Positions 6,260-12,455 of a stretch of 14,894 nt of DNA are shown here, one piece after another; position 1 is the first letter of the stretch; each line of letters opens with the position of its first letter. The stretch lies in the NCBI GenBank assembly GCA_030595485.1, contig JAUVDE010000033.1, positions 1-14,894 of the forward strand. The letters are read 5' to 3'. The notes below the pieces were generated by a model. That model saw only the letters and a program-made list of their open reading frames with translations, made no database searches and was not told the DNA's origin. The translations under genes and the position numbers were made by a program. The stretch is from Draconibacterium sp. GTDB taxonomy: Bacteria; Bacteroidota; Bacteroidia; Bacteroidales; Prolixibacteraceae.

Positions 6260-8038
6260 TTAAATTATCCCCATTTTTTTCATGAGAAATGTAGCATTCA
6301 TTGTTTTAGTAGCACCGTCAGAAAGTTTGTAATCAAAAATTAGCTCGTCATTTACTATTCTAATTTCGAAACACTTATTAAAAACCTGTTCCGGATAATC
6401 ACTTTCCATCTCACTCAATTTTAAATCGTGCGTTGCAATCAGTGAAACCGACTTAAATCCCAATAGCTTTTTGATGAGTTCCCGGGAACCATTTAATTTA
6501 TCGATAGAATTGGTTCCTTTTAACATTTCGTCGAGAATAACAAAAATACGTTCACCACTTTCCAGCCTATCCAACACTCCTTTTATCCGTTTTAATTCGG
6601 CAAAGAAATACGATTCATCTTTTAAAAGCGAATCGGTGGTTCGCATGTTTGTATAAATATCGATTGGTGTAATTCGCATTTCTTTTGCACAAACAGGAGT
6701 ACCCAATCTACTCAAAATCAGGTTTACACCCACAGTTCGCAGAAAAGTACTTTTACCTGCCATATTTGCACCGGTAACCACCATTACTTTCGACCAGCCA
6801 TTAATTTGCATATCACTGCAAACACGTTTCCCCGGTTTCAGCAGCGGGTGACCCAACTCTTTTGCATCAAACTCAAAACCATCAACACAAATTTCAGGGA
6901 AAACAAATTCAGCATGATTATTGGCGTAATTCCCCAAACTAATCAAGGCATCCATTTCTGCAATTACATCGAGCCAAATTGCCAACTTTTCATGGTGTTG
7001 TTGATGCCAACTCCAAAGTTTGTACACACAACGAATATCCCAGGTGAAAATTCCGTTTAAAACAATTCCAACCAAAATATTCTGGCGGTACTCAAACTCT
7101 TTTACCAAACTTTTTAGTTCGCTAAATATTTTACTTGCCGATGGCTTGGCAACCTGCTTTTGAAGGCTTAAGAGATATTCTGTTTGAAACTCACCCTTTT
7201 CGACAAACTGCAACAATTGCATGTATTTCGAAAGCAGCTCAGACTTTCTTCCAAAGAAATTGAAATAATAGCTTATTCGAGTCCAGAAGAAATACATTAA
7301 AACCAACTGAACAACAATCATAAAAATCAAATAGAAATTTGAAACCCCCAACGCGGCAGGAAGAATTGCTAATAACGTAATTGCGGGAATAATTCGAATC
7401 AGCCATTTAACTTTTTTAGGACGATTTAACTCCAGATCCATTTCTGACCACGCTTTTATTTCGCGACTCAATTGTTCGGTTTCATTAAAGAGATTTCCAT
7501 TGGCAAGAAAATGTAGCCGCCAGTCAGGAAGCTGCGAAAGTTCATGAATAGCTTTTTGTCGGCTTACAATTTCAGCTTTATCTTTCAAAGGACTAATTAA
7601 CCAGCTTGCCAATTTCTGACGACCACCAACCGTTGATGTCCGATTTAAAAACTGAAACACTGAACCTGCTCCAAACAAATCGAGATCGTATGAGAAAAAA
7701 TGATCGGTATCCAGAAACTCTTCTCCATGCTGAAAATGAAGGAAAGAATGTTCTAATGCCAGCAGTTCATCTTCAACTAGCTTTTTTAATGCGGAATACT
7801 TCTGTTTTTCTTTTTCAAGTTGAAGATTCTTTTTTATCAAAAAGAAAAAGAGAACCACCAACGAAAACGTTAAAACTAAAGCGGGCCATTGAAACCCTAA
7901 AAATGAAACCGGTAAAAAGATGGAAATAAACGTAAATAAACGATACCAGGTAAACCGTTTTAACTTAGTTGAAACCTGACTTAGTTTCGAAGTATATTTT
8001 AAAAGCTTCTCGCTATAAAATTCAGCAGGATTATTCAT
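6260..8038 (-). CDS. Membrane-anchored MutS-family ATPase lacking the mismatch-recognition domain
   Basis: A 592-residue MutS relative of unknown function. The C-terminal ATPase domain is intact: Walker A GANMAGKS (423-430), the MutS loop MRTTDSLLKDESYFFAEL (465-482), Walker B IFVILDE (498-504), GTNSIDK (508-514) and the switch His H537 in ATHD. A MutS core-like segment TVGGRQKLASWLISPL (136-151) shows that the lever domain remains. The mismatch-binding domain I with its Phe-x-Glu is absent. In its place are hydrophobic helices at ~31-68, and a second hydrophobic pair at ~213-252 interrupts the core, so about four membrane segments are predicted. Charged residues in the linkers suggest the ATPase faces the cytoplasm. 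The ATG directly follows the stop of the PAP2 gene (TAAATG), so translation is probably coupled. It is not MutS1 or MutS2 (no Smr domain). Canonical mismatch repair is unlikely, and its role is unknown. Confidence 0.85.
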   Translation of the reverse strand: MNNPAEFYSEKLLKYTSKLSQVSTKLKRFTWYRLFTFISIFLPVSFLGFQWPALVLTFSLVVLFFFLIKKNLQLEKEKQKYSALKKLVEDELLALEHSFLHFQHGEEFLDTDHFFSYDLDLFGAGSVFQFLNRTSTVGGRQKLASWLISPLKDKAEIVSRQKAIHELSQLPDWRLHFLANGNLFNETEQLSREIKAWSEMDLELNRPKKVKWLIRIIPAITLLAILPAALGVSNFYLIFMIVVQLVLMYFFWTRISYYFNFFGRKSELLSKYMQLLQFVEKGEFQTEYLLSLQKQVAKPSASKIFSELKSLVKEFEYRQNILVGIVLNGIFTWDIRCVYKLWSWHQQHHEKLAIWLDVIAEMDALISLGNYANNHAEFVFPEICVDGFEFDAKELGHPLLKPGKRVCSDMQINGWSKVMVVTGANMAGKSTFLRTVGVNLILSRLGTPVCAKEMRITPIDIYTNMRTTDSLLKDESYFFAELKRIKGVLDRLESGERIFVILDEMLKGTNSIDKLNGSRELIKKLLGFKSVSLIATHDLKLSEMESDYPEQVFNKCFEIRIVNDELIFDYKLSDGATKTMNATFLMKKMGII

Positions 8039-8731
8039 TTACAAATAATTGTAATGATGCAAAATATAGGTTTGAATAAAAACGCCTGCCATAACCACAA
8101 CAAACACCAAGTAAATAATTCCTGATTGTGTTGCAGACAGTTCTGTTCTTACAATTTTTGGTGAGCGTGAAAAGAAAAAGTGATTTTCGATAAACATCAT
8201 AAGCTTGTATACTAAAATACCAATAATCCAACCCAGAGTTGCTCCGCCTAGTATATCGAGCGGATAATGTACTCCCCCGTAAATGCGCGAGTACATAAAA
8301 AGAAGCGCCCAAAAAAGCATTAGAAAATAGTAGCTTTTGCTTTTAAATATTCGCGAAGTAAAAACCAAAATAGCCACCGAATTTGCTGCATGTGCCGAAA
8401 CAAATCCGTACAAACCCCCTTTTCGGAGTACGTTATGCACCAAATCGGCAATTGCCGGCTCGTGTACCGGACGAAAACGATGGAACCCAACTTTCATTAA
8501 ACCTGAAAACTGATCGGCTGCCGCTATTACTAAAATCAAGGAGAGGATAATTAACAAGGACTTACTTCGGTAGTTTTTAAAGATATAAAACAGAATGATG
8601 CAATAGAATGGGAACCACGTTTCTTTACGTGTAATCATTAACATAATCGTGTCCCAAAAATCATTATAAAAGCTGTTTAAATACAAAAACAGCTCTTTAT
8701 CTATGTCCAATATATTTTGCAAAAACTCCAT
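8039..8731 (-). CDS. PAP2-family membrane phosphatase (lipid phosphatase)
   Basis: An integral inner-membrane acid phosphatase, probably acting on a lipid phosphate or pyrophosphate such as undecaprenyl pyrophosphate, phosphatidylglycerophosphate or lipid A. All three PAP2 signatures are present: C1 is K80-x6-R87-P88 (KVGFHRFRP), C2 is VSAH with His114 (canonical PSGH), and C3 is SRIYGGVHYPLD with S148, R149, H155 and D159. Hydrophobic segments at ~41-51, 58-72, 118-128, 134-147, 160-178 and 202-220 give about five or six membrane passes. The C2 motif has Val for Pro and Ala for Gly, but the proton-donating His is kept, so activity is expected. It lies 8 bp after obg and immediately before the MutS-like gene. 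The substrate cannot be decided from sequence alone. Confidence 0.9.
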   Translation of the reverse strand: MEFLQNILDIDKELFLYLNSFYNDFWDTIMLMITRKETWFPFYCIILFYIFKNYRSKSLLIILSLILVIAAADQFSGLMKVGFHRFRPVHEPAIADLVHNVLRKGGLYGFVSAHAANSVAILVFTSRIFKSKSYYFLMLFWALLFMYSRIYGGVHYPLDILGGATLGWIIGILVYKLMMFIENHFFFSRSPKIVRTELSATQSGIIYLVFVVVMAGVFIQTYILHHYNYL

Positions 8732-8739
8732 CAGAAAAT

Positions 8740-9729
8740 TTAACTATTTAAAATCCCCCAGATTTTATCTTTTAATACTTGCACATTTAAACCTGTTATT
8801 GACGAGAAAAATAAATGCGGGATATCGCCCAATTCGGCACTAATTTCTGACATTAACTCTTCATCGAGCATATCAGATTTACTAATGCCTAAATAACGTT
8901 GTTTATCCAACAATTCTGGATTATATTTCTCCAATTCGTTCAGTAGAATTTTGTATTCTTTTAAATGGTCTTCACTATCTGCCGGAACCATAAACAATAA
9001 CATCGAATTCCGTTCAATGTGTCGCAAAAACCGTAATCCAAGACCACGCCCTTCGTGTGCTCCTTCAATAATCCCCGGAATATCGGCCATAACAAACGAA
9101 CGTTGTTCGCGATGCCCCACAATACCTAAGTTAGGAACAAGAGTGGTAAAATGATACTCAGCAATTTTTGGTTTTGCAGCCGAAACCACCGACAAAAGTG
9201 TTGATTTTCCAGAACTCGGAAATCCCACTAAACCGACATCAGCTAAAACTTTTAATTCCAGTATTTTCCAGCCTTCATTACCTTCTTCACCAGGTTGCGC
9301 ATATCGTGGCGCTTGATTGGTTGGCGTTTTAAAATGGTCGTTTCCCTGTCCACCTCGGCCACCTTTGGCAATAACCTGCTGCTCGCCGTGTTTTGTAATT
9401 TCAAAAAGCAATTCGCCGGTTTCCACATCGCGGGCAATGGTTCCCAGTGGAACCTGCAAAAAAACATCTTCACCATCAGCACCGCTGCTTCGCTGTTTTC
9501 CGCCCTGATCGCCATGACCTGCTTTAATATGTTTTCTATATTTCAAATGAAGAAGGGTCCACATTTGCGTGTTTCCCTCAACAATAATGTGGCCACCTCG
9601 ACCACCATCGCCACCATCAGGACCACCAAGTGCAACAAACTTCTCTCTTCGCATATGCGCCGAACCGGCACCGCCGTCTCCAGACTGACAATGTATTCTT
9701 ACATAATCAACAAAATTCGAATCAGCCAT
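8740..9729 (-). CDS. obg: Obg/CgtA-family GTPase
   Basis: Essential large-subunit ribosome-assembly and stress GTPase, known in other bacteria to bind ppGpp. The Gly-rich Obg fold spans ~1-158 (GGPDGGDGGRGGH at 35-47, KGGRGGQGN at 122-130). The G domain has G1 GFPSSGKS (169-176), G2 around T195-T196, G3 DIPG (216-219), G4 SKSD (283-286) and G5 SSIT (309-312). G4 has Ser where most GTPases have Asn or Thr (NKxD/TKxD). Lys and Asp are kept, so guanine specificity is likely retained. At 329 residues it ends right after the G domain and lacks the C-terminal OCT extension seen in some Gram-positive Obg proteins. It sits 90 bp after adk and 8 bp before the PAP2 gene. Confidence 0.95.
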   Translation of the reverse strand: MADSNFVDYVRIHCQSGDGGAGSAHMRREKFVALGGPDGGDGGRGGHIIVEGNTQMWTLLHLKYRKHIKAGHGDQGGKQRSSGADGEDVFLQVPLGTIARDVETGELLFEITKHGEQQVIAKGGRGGQGNDHFKTPTNQAPRYAQPGEEGNEGWKILELKVLADVGLVGFPSSGKSTLLSVVSAAKPKIAEYHFTTLVPNLGIVGHREQRSFVMADIPGIIEGAHEGRGLGLRFLRHIERNSMLLFMVPADSEDHLKEYKILLNELEKYNPELLDKQRYLGISKSDMLDEELMSEISAELGDIPHLFFSSITGLNVQVLKDKIWGILNS

Positions 9730-9770
9730 AATCTATCTTTTAAATTCTCAATTTAAATCATCAAACTACT

Positions 9771-9792
9771 GGATATCAAATTTGAAATATCC
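9771..9792. repeat. Near-palindrome between adk and obg
   Basis: GGATAT (9771-9776) and ATATCC (9787-9792) flank the perfect 8-bp palindrome CAAATTTG (9777-9784), with an AA bulge on one side. It lies in the 90-bp adk-obg gap. On the minus strand it is not followed by a T-tract, so it is not a standard terminator of adk. It may be an operator, a processing hairpin or chance. Confidence 0.35.
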
Positions 9793-9819
9793 TTTGTAAC
9801 TTGATTTTTTGAAAGTTTC

Positions 9820-10392
9820 TTACAAACTCTCAACAACTTCTTTTAAACGTGTAGCAATTTCTTCAGGTGTACCCATCCCATTTATGCCACAATGTTTCCC
9901 AAACGGTTCGTAATACTCAACCAATGGCAAAGTTTTCTCACTATAAACTACAATTCGATTTTCAATAATCGATTCATTCTGGTCGTCTGCTCTTCCCGAA
10001 ACCTTTCCACGGCTTAGCAGGCGGTTAACCAATTCTTGCTTTTCAACCTGCAAACAAAGCATTCCCGAAATTGGCGTTTTATTCTCTTCCAATAAAAGAT
10101 CTAACGCTTGAGCTTGCGCGACAGTTCGCGGAAAACCATCAAAAATAAAACCTTTGGCCTTTGCATTCGATTCCAACTTGGATTTAATCATTCCGACTAC
10201 AACCTCGTCGGGAACCAAATTACCTTTATCCATACTCTTTTTAGCTTCTACGCCCAGTGGAGTTTCTGCCTTAATTTCAGCACGTAACAAGTCACCGGTA
10301 GAAATATGAACCAAGTCAAAAGCTTTAATTAGAAATTCAGCTTGAGTACCTTTACCTGCCCCGGGAGGGCCGAACAGAACTAGATTCAGCAT
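9820..10392 (-). CDS. adk: Adenylate kinase
   Basis: Interconverts ATP + AMP and 2 ADP in the cytosol. The 190-residue length matches the short-lid class. The P-loop is GPPGAGKGTQ (8-17), and the AMP-binding segment STGDLLRAE (31-39) follows. DGFPRT (85-90) is the invariant adenylate kinase motif with the key Arg89. The lid at ~128-146 (SRGKVSGRADD region) is short and has no zinc-binding Cys residues, as expected for the short form. The start MLNLVLFG is right at the first strand, so no earlier start is needed. It follows hpt by 15 bp, probably in the same transcript. I see no unusual residues. Confidence 0.96.
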   Translation of the reverse strand: MLNLVLFGPPGAGKGTQAEFLIKAFDLVHISTGDLLRAEIKAETPLGVEAKKSMDKGNLVPDEVVVGMIKSKLESNAKAKGFIFDGFPRTVAQAQALDLLLEENKTPISGMLCLQVEKQELVNRLLSRGKVSGRADDQNESIIENRIVVYSEKTLPLVEYYEPFGKHCGINGMGTPEEIATRLKEVVESL

Positions 10393-10407
10393 ATTTTTAG
10401 GTTTAAA

Positions 10408-10947
10408 TTATTTCACAACAGAATAGATATCTAACAAGTTACGCCCATAACCATTATAATCAAGACCATATCCCACAATAAAATCGTTAGGAATCTCCAT
10501 CCCTACGTATTTTAAATCAACTTCCTTTTGTAATGCATCTGGTTTTAACAATAAAGTAGCCACAAGAACTTCTTTCGGATTCAGTTTTGCCAATTGCTCG
10601 TTAATGTTGCAAATGGTAATTCCGCTATCTACAATATCTTCTAAAATCACAACAGTACGCCCTTCGAGCTCTTCGTTTAAACCAATAAGCTGTTTTACCT
10701 TTCCGGTAGTTTTATCGCCTTGGTACGATGCCAACTTTACGAATGAAATTTCCGATTCAACAAAATCAATTCGCTTAAACAACTCAGCAGCAAACATAAA
10801 CGAACCATTAAGAACACAAAGGAATAGCGGGTTTTTACCAGCCAACTCTTGGTTCATTGTATCTGCCATTTGCTCAATCGCCCCTCGAATTTTCTCGTAA
10901 GGAATAAACAACTCAAACTCTTTATCCAGGATTTTTACCTTTTTCAT
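10408..10947 (-). CDS. hpt: Hypoxanthine phosphoribosyltransferase
   Basis: Purine salvage enzyme that transfers the ribose-5-phosphate of PRPP to hypoxanthine, and usually guanine, giving IMP or GMP. Its 179 residues match the bacterial Hpt family. The PRPP-binding motif VVILEDIVDSGIT (99-111) carries the adjacent acidic pair E103-D104. The loop LNGSFMF (46-52) contacts pyrophosphate, the flexible loop SY follows at 74-75, and the purine-binding region PNDFIVGYGLDY (153-164) is typical, with D163. It is the first gene of the minus-strand cluster hpt-adk-obg-PAP2-MutS-like and diverges from purE, so the salvage and de novo IMP genes share one 88-bp control region. Confidence 0.96.
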   Translation of the reverse strand: MKKVKILDKEFELFIPYEKIRGAIEQMADTMNQELAGKNPLFLCVLNGSFMFAAELFKRIDFVESEISFVKLASYQGDKTTGKVKQLIGLNEELEGRTVVILEDIVDSGITICNINEQLAKLNPKEVLVATLLLKPDALQKEVDLKYVGMEIPNDFIVGYGLDYNGYGRNLLDIYSVVK

Positions 10948-11035
10948 ATGTGGATTTGATTTTTATTAATTGCTAAATTACTGTATTTTCGCATTGAAAA
11001 TAAAAGGTACGAAATTAACAAATAAATTATAAAAC
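10948..11035. promoter_or_regulatory. Divergent promoter region between hpt and purE
   Basis: An 88-bp AT-rich region must hold the start signals for both directions. Plus strand: TATTTTCG at 10984-10991 is one mismatch from TAnnTTTG, with a TTTG at 10955-10958 spaced rather far (25 bp). Minus strand: TTTATTTG at 11019-11026 (complement) is one mismatch from TAnnTTTG. Neither is strong, and I see no clear PurR-like palindrome. Confidence 0.35.
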
Positions 11036-11542
11036 ATGACTCCAAAGGTTAGTATAATTATGGGCAGCACGTCGGATTTAGGCGTAATGGAAAAAGCTGC
11101 AAAATTGTTTGATGAATTTGAGATTCCATTTGAGATTAATGCACTGTCGGCACACCGCACGCCAGAAGCTGTGGAAATTTTCGCAAAAGGCGCTAAAGAC
11201 CGGGGAATTAAAGTGATTATTGCAGGTGCCGGTATGGCTGCACATTTACCTGGCGTAATTGCAGCAATGACTCCGCTTCCCGTTATTGGCGTACCAATTA
11301 ACGCAAGTCTTTCAGGCTTCGATTCAATTTTAGCTATTCTTCAAATGCCTCCGGGGATTCCGGTTGCAACGGTTGCGGTTAACGGAGCAATGAATGCTGC
11401 AATTTTAGCGGTTCAAATGATGGCAACCGGCGACGAAGTTTTAATGAACAAGTTGATTGAATACAAAGAAAACCTAAAACAAAAAATCGTTAAGGCGAAT
11501 CAGGATCTTTCTGAAATAAAATTCAAGTACAAAACGAACTAA
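11036..11542 (+). CDS. purE: N5-carboxyaminoimidazole ribonucleotide mutase (class I PurE)
   Basis: Converts N5-CAIR to CAIR in de novo purine synthesis, in the cytosol. Its 168 residues are normal for class I PurE. MGSTSD (9-14) binds the substrate phosphate. SAHRTP (38-43) contains the catalytic His40, equivalent to His45 of E. coli. GAGMAAHLPGV (64-74) and QMPPGIPVATVAVNGA (103-118) are family signatures. It is class I (mutase) and not class II, because it lacks the class II TAGTSD motif; a purK partner is not in this window. It is transcribed away from hpt. A strong hairpin with a T-tract lies 63 bp past its stop and probably ends its transcript. Confidence 0.96.
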   Translation: MTPKVSIIMGSTSDLGVMEKAAKLFDEFEIPFEINALSAHRTPEAVEIFAKGAKDRGIKVIIAGAGMAAHLPGVIAAMTPLPVIGVPINASLSGFDSILAILQMPPGIPVATVAVNGAMNAAILAVQMMATGDEVLMNKLIEYKENLKQKIVKANQDLSEIKFKYKTN

Positions 11543-11547
11543 TAAGC

Positions 11548-11555
11548 TATGTTTG
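11548..11555 (+). promoter_or_regulatory. Candidate promoter -7 element (TATGTTTG) for the envelope-protein pair
   Basis: An exact match to TAnnTTTG starts six bases past the purE stop. A clear -33 TTTG is not seen at the expected distance. If used, transcription would start near 11560 and give a leader of about 80 nt that contains the 11606-11639 hairpin before the ATG at 11640. Confidence 0.4.
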
Positions 11556-11605
11556 TATTTTAGTTCGAACTCAGGTTAGTACAATAAAAAATATTTTGTA
11601 ATTTT

Positions 11606-11639
11606 AAGAGGTGTGTTTTTAACAACATGCCTCTTTTTT
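11606..11639 (+). terminator. Rho-independent terminator-like hairpin after purE, abutting the next start codon
   Basis: The 5' arm 11606-11617 (AAGAGGTGTGTT) pairs with the 3' arm 11624-11635 (AACATGCCTCTT) over 12 base pairs, two of them G-T wobbles, around a 6-nt loop. A run of six T follows at 11634-11639. The next base, 11640, is the A of the ATG of the following gene. The structure is good enough for an intrinsic terminator of purE, but its place directly against a start codon makes a leader or attenuator role possible. Confidence 0.7.
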
Positions 11640-12455
11640 ATGAATAAACCCTTTCAAATACTATTTGTATTGCTGATTGGATTCACCCAACTGGTTTCTT
11701 CTCAAAACTATCCAAGCGGCGCCCGTGCAATTGGCCTTTCAAATGCTTTTGTTTCGATTTCAGATACCTGGAGCACTTTTCACAACCAAGCTACTTTAGC
11801 AAACCTTACGAATATTTCTGCAGGTGTTTTTTACGAATCACGCTTTAGGATTGACGAACTTACGCTGGCCGCCGCTTCAGCAATTCTGCCCCTTGAGAAT
11901 GGAGCTTTTGGTTTTAGCTTTTACCAATTCGGACATGGAACTTTCAAGGAACATAAAATTGGCTTAGCCTATTCGCGCAAATTATCGAAGAAACTAAATG
12001 CTGCCATCCAACTCGATTATTTTTCGCAACGTTTTCCCGAAAACGAAAATACAGCTGGCTTTCCAACTTTCGAAATAGGACTTACACACAAAACCACTAA
12101 ACAATTAACACTTGGGGCACATGTTTTTAATTTGATTGAGAATGGCTTTGAAACTTCATACGGGGAAGAAAAAATGCCAGCTATTTACCGAATTGGCGGA
12201 CATTACCAATTTTCGGAAATGGTTTTACTCAGTGCCGAAGCACAAAAAGCTACCGGCTACCAAACACTGATAAAAACCGGTTTGGAATTTTCTCCGGTGC
12301 AAAACCTGGCCTTACGTTTTGGCGTTTCAGGCAGGCCGGTACAGTACACTGCCGGAATAGGCTATCGTTTTCAAAAAGTTACAAGCGACATTGCTTTTTC
12401 GTACCATGGCAGTTTAGGATTTTCACCATCCGTTTCTATTCAGTTTGAGTTATAA
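11640..12455 (+). CDS. Predicted outer-membrane beta-barrel protein (PorV/PorQ-like)
   Basis: A 271-residue protein with a signal peptide: MNKPFQ, then hydrophobic ILFVLLIGF, with probable cleavage around SS-QNYPS (20-25). After it comes GARAIGLSNAFVSISDTWST and then NQATLANL, which resembles the N-terminal pattern of the PorV/PorQ-type Bacteroidota barrel proteins (GA...G..AFV...D....NPA.L). The remainder is amphipathic beta-strand-like, with many Tyr/Phe/Gly residues, and ends SVSIQFEL. I chose ATG 11640 over the in-frame GTG at 11613: the GTG lies inside the hairpin arm and adds nine residues before a complete signal peptide. The stop overlaps the next start by one base (TAATG). The function is not known. 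It may be a partner or chaperone of the downstream barrel protein, or part of envelope transport. Confidence 0.75.
   Translation: MNKPFQILFVLLIGFTQLVSSQNYPSGARAIGLSNAFVSISDTWSTFHNQATLANLTNISAGVFYESRFRIDELTLAAASAILPLENGAFGFSFYQFGHGTFKEHKIGLAYSRKLSKKLNAAIQLDYFSQRFPENENTAGFPTFEIGLTHKTTKQLTLGAHVFNLIENGFETSYGEEKMPAIYRIGGHYQFSEMVLLSAEAQKATGYQTLIKTGLEFSPVQNLALRFGVSGRPVQYTAGIGYRFQKVTSDIAFSYHGSLGFSPSVSIQFEL

Noticed and set aside
6260..8038. Calling this gene mutS (mismatch repair) or mutS2
   Set aside because: Domain I with Phe-x-Glu is missing, there is no C-terminal Smr domain, and membrane segments are present.
9295..9756. Plus-strand open frame of 153 codons opposite obg
   Set aside because: It is antisense to the highly conserved Gly-rich Obg fold. 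Low stop density there follows from the Gly codons on the other strand.
11613..11639. GTG start giving a nine-residue longer barrel protein
   Set aside because: The GTG sits inside the terminator-like hairpin, and the signal peptide is complete from ATG 11640.
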